NCBI GenBank assembly: GCA_947367725.1
Contig: CANBFZ010000088.1
Coordinates: forward strand, 1-7,177
Origin: an uncultured Eubacterium sp.
Lineage (GTDB): Bacteria > Bacillota > Clostridia > Peptostreptococcales > Anaerovoracaceae
Reading direction: 5' to 3'
Length of the DNA: 7,177 bases
The notes beneath the pieces were generated by a model. That model worked only from the letters and a program-made list of their open reading frames with translations, was not told the origin of the DNA and searched no databases. Numbering within the stretch: the stretch's first letter is position 1; every line of letters begins with the position of its first letter. Position numbers and translations under genes: made by a program. Shown here in pieces: positions 1 to 5,756 of this stretch.

Positions 1-39
1 ACGGAACCCAGTCATCATGATATTTTGATTGTTATTTTT

Positions 40-71
40 ATGTGCACGCGTTCTGTCGTGCACATTTTTTT
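40..71 (+). terminator. Terminator/attenuator hairpin in the queL leader
   Basis: A perfect 9-bp stem (ATGTGCACG at 40-48 with CGTGCACAT at 57-65) closes an 8-base loop and runs into seven T residues at 65-71. This is the form of an intrinsic terminator reading rightward. It ends 8 bases before the ribosome binding site of the next gene, leaving no room for a promoter in between. It therefore either attenuates transcription into queL-yhhQ or partly ends an upstream transcript. CGGAAC (2-7) and GTTCCG (72-77) flank it and could pair around it. One upstream frame has a stop at 26-28, so it could also be the terminator of a gene left of the window. Confidence 0.75.
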
Positions 72-91
72 GTTCCGGGAAAGGACCAATT

Positions 92-835
92 ATGCAGACC
101 ATACAACCCCAAGCGCAGATGGTGCGCTATTCCATCATCACACAAAAAAATCCACGAGAAATCGTCCTGCTTCGCGGCAGCGGCTGTAAATGGCGCCGTT
201 GCAGATTCTGTGACTACCATCTGGATTATTCCAAAGATGAAGCCGCAAACTTTATGCTCAATCAGCAGGTACTCAAAAACATCACGGGACGCTACCATTG
301 CCTGGAGGTCATCAATTCCGGTAGCTTCTGCGATCTTGACCATGCCACTATGGCAGAAATCAAAACCATTTGCCGTGCCAAAAACATAACACAGATTCAC
401 TTTGAATGCCACTTTAGGGACCGTGCAAAGATCAAGACCCTGCGTGCAGATTTTGCTGCCATAGGTGTAACCGTCAAAGTAAAAATCGGTGTAGAAACCT
501 TCGACGCCCTGTTTCGGGAATCCTACTTGGAGAAAGGCATCGACACAGACTGCCCTGCCGCTATAGCAAAAGACTTCAATGAATGCTGCCTACTTATGGG
601 ACTTCCTGGACAGACTATAGCGTCTATGCGTTCCGACATTGAAACAGGTCTCTCCCATTTTGAACGAGTTTGCGTCAACATCATGGAACGGAATTCCAAA
701 CCCATTCAGCCCGATCCGGCTGTCATTACACAGTTTCAAACAGAAGTCGCCCCCAACTATCAAAATAATCCGCGGGTCGACATCCTAATGCACAACACAG
801 ATTTTGGAGTAGGAGGAAACACCCATGCAAAATGA
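92..835 (+). CDS. queL: QueL-like radical SAM queuine lyase
   Basis: Predicted 247-residue cytosolic radical SAM enzyme. By family and neighbour it probably belongs to the QueL group, which releases preQ1 from the base queuine so that bacterial tRNA-guanine transglycosylase can reuse it. The iron-sulfur motif is GCKWRRCRFCDY with cysteines 32, 37 and 40, a CX4CX2C spacing rather than the usual CX3CX2C. Other family-like segments are NSGSFCD (75-81), GVETFDAL (133-140) and LLMGLPGQT (167-174). The GC-x-W...C-x-x-C-x-Y pattern with NSGSF-x-D recalls, from memory, the TIGR01210/RaSEA archaeosine enzymes, which also act on 7-deazaguanines. The start at 92 is chosen because GGGAAAGGA (78-86) precedes it at good spacing. 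A TTG start at 29 would put the leader hairpin inside the gene. The 3' end overlaps yhhQ by 11 bases. The radical SAM assignment is firm. The QueL assignment rests on the adjacent yhhQ and family resemblance. Confidence 0.75.
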   Translation: MQTIQPQAQMVRYSIITQKNPREIVLLRGSGCKWRRCRFCDYHLDYSKDEAANFMLNQQVLKNITGRYHCLEVINSGSFCDLDHATMAEIKTICRAKNITQIHFECHFRDRAKIKTLRADFAAIGVTVKVKIGVETFDALFRESYLEKGIDTDCPAAIAKDFNECCLLMGLPGQTIASMRSDIETGLSHFERVCVNIMERNSKPIQPDPAVITQFQTEVAPNYQNNPRVDILMHNTDFGVGGNTHAK

Positions 836-1532
836 ATTGATTTTACTCTGCAGTTTAATCTGCATCTATACCGCCGTCGTCCTGTTTTATAAGCTGCTGG
901 GCAAAACAGGGCTTTACATGTGGACCGTGGTTGCAACCATTGCCGCTAATATCGAAGCGCTGATTCTAGTAGACGCCTTTGGTATGGAACAGACATTGGG
1001 CAACATACTATTTGCATCCACCTTTTTGGTCACCGATATCCTCAGCGAAACGGAAGGCAGAAAATACGCAAATACTGCGGTGAAAATCGGCATCCTTGTC
1101 AACATTGCATTCATCCTGATTTCCCAGTCCTGGTTTCTCTACGTACCAAATGCCAATGACTGGGCGATGCCGTCCATTCAATCTGTCTTTTCCAATACGC
1201 CACGTCTGATGCTGGTCAGCATCGCCGTCTATGGTATCGTGCAGGTCTTCGACGTCTTTGCCTATCACCTAATTTGGAAACGGACAGAAGCAATCCTGGG
1301 AGACAGCCGCAAGGGACTTTGGATTCGAAACAACGGCTCCACCCTGCTCTCGCAACTTCTAAATACTGTGCTGTTCACCTTCGGCGCTTTTACAGGTATG
1401 TATTCCTTCTCAACCATGCTCAATATCTGCTTGTCCTCCTATGTCATCTTTCTCTTCACCAGCATACTGGACACGCCAGCGGTATACCTGGCACGAAGAC
1501 TTAAAACCAAAGGACGCATTGAAGAACTGTAG
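825..1532 (+). CDS. yhhQ: Queuosine precursor transporter, YhhQ/VUT family
   Basis: A 235-residue integral membrane protein of the VUT/YhhQ (QPTR) family, which imports 7-deazaguanine precursors of queuosine such as preQ0 and preQ1, and queuine in some lineages. About six hydrophobic segments are visible, roughly at 4-25, 32-50, 58-72, 86-106, 127-150 and 174-215. Family landmarks are TDILSETEGRKYA (70-82), QVFDVFAYHL (140-149) and WIRNNGSTLLSQLLNTVLF (166-184). As I recall, family members often carry Asp in the SQ-x-x-D segment, but here it is Asn180. AGGAGG at 811-816 lies 8 bases before the ATG. The start falls inside the end of queL, so the two are probably translationally coupled. Being next to a QueL-like enzyme suggests that queuine, rather than only preQ0/preQ1, is the imported molecule. 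That last point is inference. Confidence 0.9.
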   Translation: MQNELILLCSLICIYTAVVLFYKLLGKTGLYMWTVVATIAANIEALILVDAFGMEQTLGNILFASTFLVTDILSETEGRKYANTAVKIGILVNIAFILISQSWFLYVPNANDWAMPSIQSVFSNTPRLMLVSIAVYGIVQVFDVFAYHLIWKRTEAILGDSRKGLWIRNNGSTLLSQLLNTVLFTFGAFTGMYSFSTMLNICLSSYVIFLFTSILDTPAVYLARRLKTKGRIEEL

Positions 1533-1549
1533 TATCTCGCAAGCACAAA

Positions 1550-1589
1550 AAACATGCCGCGCTTCATGCACGGCATGTTTCTATTTTTT
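1550..1589. terminator. Bidirectional terminator between yhhQ and gntR
   Basis: A 10-bp perfect stem (1550-1559 with 1571-1580; core AACATGCCG/CGGCATGTT) is followed on the + strand by TCTATTTTTT. On the - strand it is followed by six T residues (complement of 1547-1552). It lies 17 bases after the yhhQ stop. The - strand gntR stop codon (1583-1581) directly abuts the stem, so one hairpin serves both converging genes. Confidence 0.9.
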
Positions 1590-2240
1590 CGGTATCCTTT
1601 CCGGCATCTTCCGGTCAAAATGCACTTCGATGCAACGACGCACTGCAGAAAGATCGTCTGCTTTCAACGCATCTACAATATGCTGATGCTGCCGAATATT
1701 TTCCTGTCGATCAATGTCGGAATGCTGATGCTCATAAAGCACCACAAGAAACAGCTGGTTAAAAAACGCAGCATATAGCCGTTTCAACGTTTTGTTGCCC
1801 AGTACTTCAACCACGCAAATATCAAAGGCAACTGCCCAGCGCGCAAATTGCAATTCACTTTCCCTGTCAGAACCCTCTGCCGCCGCAATCTGCAGACGCA
1901 GATACTTTTCGGTTTCGGCAATGACTTCCTGTTTCAGACCCTTTCGGATGCACGCCTCAAAACACCCAAGCAGCAAAATCTGTGCAGTTTCCTGCACTTC
2001 ATTAAAAAGGGCTTCATCCAAATCCACCACCTTGGGTCCTACGCCAGGTGTAAACACCACCAGCCCTTCACTTTCCAGAAGGGACAAAGCCTCCCGGATC
2101 GGGGAATTGCTTACCTCCAGTTCCTGAGAGAGTTCCAGAATACTGATCTTCTGTCCCAGCTGATACGTCTGATCAAAAATTCTCTTCTGAATCAGCCGTG
2201 CAATTTGTTCTTTCATCGTTACTTTCGTTAAAATACCCAT
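1581..2240 (-). CDS. GntR-family transcriptional regulator, FadR/FCD type
   Basis: A 219-residue DNA-binding regulator. The N-terminal winged helix-turn-helix (about 8-72) includes LSQELEVSNSPIREALSLLE and ends in a GVGPKVV wing, which is characteristic of GntR proteins. The all-helical FCD ligand-binding domain occupies about 78-207. FCD domains usually hold a metal with D-x-x-F-H plus two later histidines. The later ones appear as His185 (HQHIVDAL) and His207 (VHF), but the first motif reads AVAFD (136-140), so the Asp is replaced by Ala and the His by Asp. The ATG at 2240 is preceded by AAGGATGGATG. It has its own perfect consensus promoter and a palindrome next to the -35, so autoregulation is likely. 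The ligand and targets are unknown. It converges on yhhQ, and no queuosine link should be assumed. Confidence 0.9.
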   Translation of the reverse strand: MGILTKVTMKEQIARLIQKRIFDQTYQLGQKISILELSQELEVSNSPIREALSLLESEGLVVFTPGVGPKVVDLDEALFNEVQETAQILLLGCFEACIRKGLKQEVIAETEKYLRLQIAAAEGSDRESELQFARWAVAFDICVVEVLGNKTLKRLYAAFFNQLFLVVLYEHQHSDIDRQENIRQHQHIVDALKADDLSAVRRCIEVHFDRKMPERIPKK

Positions 2241-2294
2241 ATTACATCCATCCTTGCATCCTATCCTTTTTCGTCTAGTTCCTAATCTTCGACT

Positions 2295-2323
2295 ATTATA
2301 ATATGCAAGGGTATTTCTGTCAA
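2295..2323 (-). promoter_or_regulatory. Consensus sigma-A promoter of the GntR gene
   Basis: On the - strand, TTGACA (2323-2318), exactly 17 bases, then TATAAT (2300-2295). Both boxes match the consensus at every position. Transcription should start near 2288, giving a leader of about 48 bases before the ATG at 2240. Such a strong promoter for a regulator gene implies tight repression, probably through the adjacent palindrome. Confidence 0.85.
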
Positions 2324-2332
2324 TCTTGCCGG

Positions 2333-2346
2333 CATTACATGTAATG
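2333..2346. promoter_or_regulatory. Perfect 14-bp palindrome, putative operator
   Basis: CATTACATGTAATG equals its own reverse complement. It sits 9 bases upstream of the gntR -35 box. Its half-site recurs: TGTAAT again at 2347-2352 (7 bases on from 2340) and ATTACAT at 2241-2247, immediately before the gntR start codon. Position and symmetry suggest a dimeric regulator site, most simply for the GntR protein itself. This is an inference. Confidence 0.5.
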
Positions 2347-2400
2347 TGTAATTCTCAAAAATCCATTTTCGTTATTGACAAAAAAAATGTGCAAATGCCC

Positions 2401-2428
2401 TTGACAAATCTCAAAAAAGCAGTATGAT
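2401..2428 (+). promoter_or_regulatory. Strong + strand promoter with no downstream gene
   Basis: TTGACA at 2401-2406, 16 bases, then TATGAT at 2423-2428, predicting a start near 2435. It diverges from the gntR promoter. A second TTGACA at 2375-2380 has no matching -10. The next + strand signal is a terminator at 2522-2556, so the transcript would be only about 120 nucleotides. Confidence 0.6.
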
Positions 2429-2442
2429 TATAGCAGAGTTAG

Positions 2443-2463
2443 CCACAATGCATTGTGGACAAT
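2443..2463. promoter_or_regulatory. Alternating ACAAT/ATTGT half-sites, putative operator
   Basis: CCACAATGCATTGTGG (2443-2458) is a perfect 16-bp palindrome. The following bases create a second overlapping inverted repeat, ATTGT-GG-ACAAT (2452-2463). The unit is thus ACAAT-GC-ATTGT-GG-ACAAT, three half-sites at equal 7-base spacing. It begins about 9 bases after the predicted transcription start at 2435, a position suited to repression. TTGT-N2-ACAA resembles operators of FCD-type GntR regulators, so the neighbouring regulator is the natural candidate. Confidence 0.5.
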
Positions 2464-2521
2464 ATATTGAATTCCATTTGCAAATACCTATACTAAATTA
2501 TAATAAAGTCCTAATCCAAAG

Positions 2522-2560
2522 AAAAAACGGCGAGATTTCAGATCTCACCGTTTTTTCTTT
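2522..2560. terminator. Bidirectional intrinsic terminator
   Basis: AAAAAACGG (2522-2530) pairs with CCGTTTTTT (2548-2556). After a C-A mismatch, GAGAT pairs with ATCTC around the loop TTCAG. The T-run continues on the + strand (2551-2560), and the A-run supplies six T residues on the - strand. It lies 20 bases after the ATPase stop codon, so it ends the ATPase transcript leftward and any transcript from the orphan + promoter rightward. Confidence 0.9.
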
Positions 2561-2575
2561 TCAGAAACAGCCGGC

Positions 2576-4957
2576 TTACTGCCAGCTGATTTTAATTTTT
2601 TTTCGGTTCTTCTTCTGTTTGCCCTTTCTATTGCTGCCGTCTCGATGGAGCACTTTGCCGCAGAGACTGGTAAACTTATAAATATAACGGAACAGCCCTT
2701 CCGTTGCAATGAGGAACACCACCAGAAGCATCATCGCCTGGGTAGAAATCTCGTGAATGCCGAAGAAACTTTTTTGGAAGAAGAAACAGTATGCCATCCC
2801 CAGCAGCATCACAGAAATCAGCGCTACATGAAAGGTGTTAGTCGGCTTTGCCACTTTTCCTAAAATCATAAATCCCACCAACCCGACCAAAATGGTACAG
2901 GCTGTAGAGATACACTCTGCATTGATGTCAAAGACCTGCCCGAACATAACCAGCGAGCTGACGCTGATAAACGTCGTGATTCCTGCTGGCGCTGCCATAC
3001 GGAAAACTTTTCCAAAGAAAGTGCCCGTAATCTTATTCTGATTGGGTTCCAGCGACAACACAAAGGAAGGCGCGCCAATGGTAAACATGCTGATTAAGGT
3101 CAGCTGCGACGGTGTCAATGGATAAGAAAGCACATTTACAATAGAAAACAGTGCCAGCAGCAGGGAAAAGATATTCTTTGTCAAAAACAGGCTTGCTGAT
3201 TTTTCGATGTTATTGACCACTCTGCGGCCCTCTGCCACGACTGACGGCATTCTGGAAAAATCCGAATCCATCAACACCAGCTGCGCAGCATTCGAAGCCG
3301 CTTCACTGCCTGATGCCATAGCAATGGAACAGTCTGCATCCCTGAGCGCCAGGATATCGTTGACACCATCACCCGTCATGCCGACAGTCTTCCCTTGTTT
3401 TTTCAGCGCCTTGACAAACATCCGCTTCTGCTCCGGACTCACTCTGCCGAACACGGTATAACGCTCTACCGCCTCGTAAACCGCCCGCTCCGTCACAAGC
3501 TGTCTTGCGTCAATAAATCGATCTGCATTTTCTATGCCTGCTTCTATGGCGACATTGGATACCGTCACCGGATTATCACCGGAAATGACTTTCACCTCGA
3601 CGCCGTTTTCTGCAAAATACTGGAACGTCTCTCTTGCAGACTTTCGAATCGGGTTCGTCAAATAAACCAGTCCCAACAGCCTTACACTGCCTGAAAGCGG
3701 CTGCCCGTCGGGCACCATCTCCGTCTTTGCAAAAGCCAGCACACGATATCCCTGTTCACTGATTTTTGTAATCTGCGCTTCATAATGGAAAAAGTCCTCC
3801 CGCAGCACATACTCCGGTGCGCCCAAGACAAAATTGCCGTCTTCATAACTGGCGCCGCAGTATTTATAGGTAGAGGAAAACCCGCATACGCTGCGTGTCG
3901 CCCGTCCGGAACGCTCTTTAAAATATGCCTGCATGGCAGCCATGGTGATGTTATCAGGATTCTGTGCATTGACCAAATCTCCGATCAACCGTGCCAGTTC
4001 ATCGTCGGTGATTCCATCATAGACTCGCTGCAGCTGCGATACCTGCATTTCATTTTCGGTAATGGTACCCGTCTTATCTACGCAAAGCACATTAACCCGT
4101 GCCAGCGTTTCGATGCAGCGCATGTTCTGCACCAACACCTCCTGCCGCGCAAGACGCATTGCGCTGACCACCATAGCAATACTGGCTGTCATATACAAGC
4201 CTTCAGGAATCATCCCCAGCACAGCTGCCACCATCGCAGTCACGCTGTGACGAAATCCATCTTCTAAAATAAAATACTGCTGGGTCAAAAGAATCAGCCC
4301 CACCGGTATAATGATGATACCGACTGCCTTAACCAAGCGATCCAAAGATTTGATCATCTCCGACTGCTCGCCATGTCTGTCCTTGGTGGCTTCGATGGTC
4401 AATTTAGAAATATAGGAATCTCTTCCCACAGCAGTTAACTTGGCGGCACAACTGCCCGAAATCACAAAACTCCCTGATAAAAGCTGCGCATCCACAGTCT
4501 TGGTAATCTCGTCCGATTCTCCTGTAATCAGCGCCTCATTGACCTGTACGCTGCCGTCTACCACCACAGCATCGGCTGGAATCTGGCTGCCTGCGCGCAA
4601 GACAATCACATCGTCTAATACCAATTCTTCTACGGGTATGCCGATTTCCTTTCCATCTCGGAATACATGTGCCTTCGGCATTTTCAACAGCTTCAGCTTG
4701 TCCAGCGTCCTCTTTGATTTAATTTCCTGGGCAATGCCGATTGCCGTATTCGCAAAGACGACCACCATGAAGGTCAAATCTTTAAAGGAACCGACTACCA
4801 TAAGTAAAACCGCCAGCACGGTAAAGATCAAGTTAAAATAGGTAAATACATTGCTTTTAATAATTTCTTCAATGGTCCTCGTCGAGGAATCCACTTGTTC
4901 ATTGGATAACCCCTGGGAGGCTCTTACTTCTGCTTCTCTTGCTGATAATCCCAACAT
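2576..4957 (-). CDS. P-type cation-transporting ATPase, CtpE/Exp7-like
   Basis: A membrane pump that uses ATP through a phospho-aspartate intermediate to move a cation. Numbering from the start at 4957 (793 residues): two N-terminal membrane helices (about 36-76), actuator motif TGES (145-148), helix 4 with PEGL (251-254), phosphorylation motif DKTGT (Asp294), nucleotide-domain GAPE (379-382), SGDN (459-462), hinge GDGVND (529-534), then about six C-terminal helices and a very basic tail. Length and motifs fit the mycobacterial CtpE/pneumococcal Exp7 group; CtpE has been linked to calcium uptake. The helix-4 Glu of SERCA pumps is kept, but the helix-6 Asp position is Ile (FTIGAPSF, about 625-632), so ion specificity is uncertain. 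A longer reading from the ATG at 4981 (801 residues) is possible. That ATG lacks a ribosome binding site and lies at the predicted transcription start, while AGGAG (4973-4969) precedes the ATG at 4957. Transcribed alone. Confidence 0.93.
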   Translation of the reverse strand: MLGLSAREAEVRASQGLSNEQVDSSTRTIEEIIKSNVFTYFNLIFTVLAVLLMVVGSFKDLTFMVVVFANTAIGIAQEIKSKRTLDKLKLLKMPKAHVFRDGKEIGIPVEELVLDDVIVLRAGSQIPADAVVVDGSVQVNEALITGESDEITKTVDAQLLSGSFVISGSCAAKLTAVGRDSYISKLTIEATKDRHGEQSEMIKSLDRLVKAVGIIIIPVGLILLTQQYFILEDGFRHSVTAMVAAVLGMIPEGLYMTASIAMVVSAMRLARQEVLVQNMRCIETLARVNVLCVDKTGTITENEMQVSQLQRVYDGITDDELARLIGDLVNAQNPDNITMAAMQAYFKERSGRATRSVCGFSSTYKYCGASYEDGNFVLGAPEYVLREDFFHYEAQITKISEQGYRVLAFAKTEMVPDGQPLSGSVRLLGLVYLTNPIRKSARETFQYFAENGVEVKVISGDNPVTVSNVAIEAGIENADRFIDARQLVTERAVYEAVERYTVFGRVSPEQKRMFVKALKKQGKTVGMTGDGVNDILALRDADCSIAMASGSEAASNAAQLVLMDSDFSRMPSVVAEGRRVVNNIEKSASLFLTKNIFSLLLALFSIVNVLSYPLTPSQLTLISMFTIGAPSFVLSLEPNQNKITGTFFGKVFRMAAPAGITTFISVSSLVMFGQVFDINAECISTACTILVGLVGFMILGKVAKPTNTFHVALISVMLLGMAYCFFFQKSFFGIHEISTQAMMLLVVFLIATEGLFRYIYKFTSLCGKVLHRDGSNRKGKQKKNRKKIKISWQ

Positions 4958-4988
4958 GTCTTCTGCATCTCCTTTTTTCATACATTTT

Positions 4989-5017
4989 ATTGTAACATAA
5001 AAACGCGTGAGAGAAAA
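4989..5017 (-). promoter_or_regulatory. Extended -10 promoter of the P-type ATPase
   Basis: On the - strand TGTTACAAT (4997-4989) forms an extended -10 element (TG-N-TACAAT). The -35 region, around TTTTCT at 5017-5012, is weak, as is common with this promoter type. The predicted start is close to 4982, next to the upstream ATG at 4981. This favours translation from 4957 with an AGGAG leader. It shows that the ATPase is transcribed separately from the operon to its right. Confidence 0.55.
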
Positions 5018-5046
5018 CAGACTTCACAAAAACTTCATTGGACGCC

Positions 5047-5097
5047 AAAAAATAAGCAAGTTCCTGCACATCTGTAAAGGTCAGGTGCGCAGGAACT
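5047..5097 (-). terminator. Terminator of the DUF2848-cupin-hydrolase-pcp operon
   Basis: AGTTCCTGC (5059-5067) pairs perfectly with GCAGGAACT (5089-5097). After one mismatch, CATCTG and CAGGTG extend the stem (one T-G or A-C pair) around a 7-base loop, for about 16 paired positions. Reading leftward, six T residues follow (complement of 5047-5052) after a short spacer. It starts 17 bases beyond the pcp stop. There is no T-run on the other side, so it serves only the - strand. Confidence 0.8.
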
Positions 5098-5114
5098 CTC
5101 CCTGGTTTCAATCG

Positions 5115-5741
5115 CTATTTTTTCAGTTCCCCAATAATGGTTTCCAGCGCCACGTGAAGCGCCCTTGTCACAACGGATTGCTCCATAAAATACCGTCCAT
5201 CTCCTCTTTCCCCTTTAAGGCACTGACACATCAAAAGCGGAACGTGGATAAATCCGCTGATAATCGGCAGATTCCTCGTCTCCACCAGATGTCTGGTAAA
5301 ATATGTGACGTGATTGCACAGATGTGTTCCTGCAGTTTCCGACAACTCTGCCGGAATTCCTGCCGAAACAATCGCTTCTGCAATTTTTCTGCACGGAAGG
5401 GTCGTAAAATACGCAACCGGTCCATCTTCAACCACCTTTTCATCAATGCGCATGTTCCCCGCATTGTCCGGCACATTGAAATCATCCCAGTTTACGCCGA
5501 TTTTTTCCACCATAATGCCGCGGTCCTGGCCGCTCTGTCCTACATTGATTACCGCTTCTGGGTGGTGTTTTTCAATCAGTTCCTCCAAAACACGCTCTGC
5601 CTTGTCATAGACAATAGGGATTTCTTCCTTTATAATTTCCACACCGTTAATTTCATCGGGCAGTTCTTTCACCGCTTCCCAAGATGGATTTACATCGTAA
5701 AACTGCCTAATCGGCTCAAAGCCTGTAATCAGTATTTTCAT
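5115..5741 (-). CDS. pcp: Pyroglutamyl-peptidase I family protein (C15 cysteine peptidase)
   Basis: A cytosolic cysteine peptidase homologue. The family removes N-terminal pyroglutamate from peptides. Numbering from the ATG at 5741 (208 residues, the usual family length), the triad is present: Glu79 in MVEKIG, Cys142 in HLCNHV and His166 in GFIHVP. The pocket glutamine of GQSGQ (Gln69) is also kept. GFEP and NPSWEAVK frame the pyroglutamate loop, but the usual FGG is replaced by IRQFYD, one residue longer. The family SNTAGT[FY]-x-C reads SETAGTHLC. Several pocket positions are therefore changed, and the substrate may not be an ordinary pyroglutamyl peptide. The start at 5741 is preferred because GGAGGA (5753-5748) lies 6 bases before it, whereas it touches the ATG at 5747. 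Last gene of the operon, 15 bases after the hydrolase stop, followed by a strong terminator. Confidence 0.88.
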   Translation of the reverse strand: MKILITGFEPIRQFYDVNPSWEAVKELPDEINGVEIIKEEIPIVYDKAERVLEELIEKHHPEAVINVGQSGQDRGIMVEKIGVNWDDFNVPDNAGNMRIDEKVVEDGPVAYFTTLPCRKIAEAIVSAGIPAELSETAGTHLCNHVTYFTRHLVETRNLPIISGFIHVPLLMCQCLKGERGDGRYFMEQSVVTRALHVALETIIGELKK

Positions 5742-5756
5742 CTGCATTCCTCCAAT

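Larger units (their letters stand above)
2435..2560 (+). ncRNA. Candidate small RNA, promoter to terminator
   Basis: This stretch lies between a good + strand promoter (2401-2428) and a strong intrinsic terminator (2522-2556). It holds no open reading frame with a ribosome binding site. The 5' palindrome (2443-2458) could fold as a hairpin. The middle (2464-2521) is AT-rich and looks unstructured apart from the 10-bp palindrome ATTTGCAAAT (2476-2485). No known RNA family is recognised. It could equally be the stub of a lost operon whose promoter survives. Confidence 0.3.

Noticed and set aside
1..39. preQ1 riboswitch aptamer before queL
   Set aside because: Expected from context, but no preQ1-I-like sequence is visible in these 39 bases. 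Any aptamer would have to start left of the window, so none is annotated.
29..91. N-terminal extension of the radical SAM gene from a TTG at 29
   Set aside because: It would run through the terminator hairpin and the ribosome binding site at 78-86. The ATG at 92 has proper spacing.
2478..2504. Possible second + promoter TTTGCA-N16-TATAAT
   Set aside because: The -35 match is weak and the start would fall inside the terminator stem, so no useful transcript would result. AT-rich chance matches are common here.
2424..2681. An 85-codon + strand frame after the orphan promoter
   Set aside because: Its ATG overlaps the -10 box, there is no ribosome binding site, it crosses the terminator and it runs into the antisense of the ATPase. 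An internal ATG at 2449 also lacks a ribosome binding site.
3785..4267. A 160-codon + strand frame inside the ATPase gene
   Set aside because: It is antisense to conserved P-type ATPase motifs, including DKTGT and TGES, with no start signals of its own.
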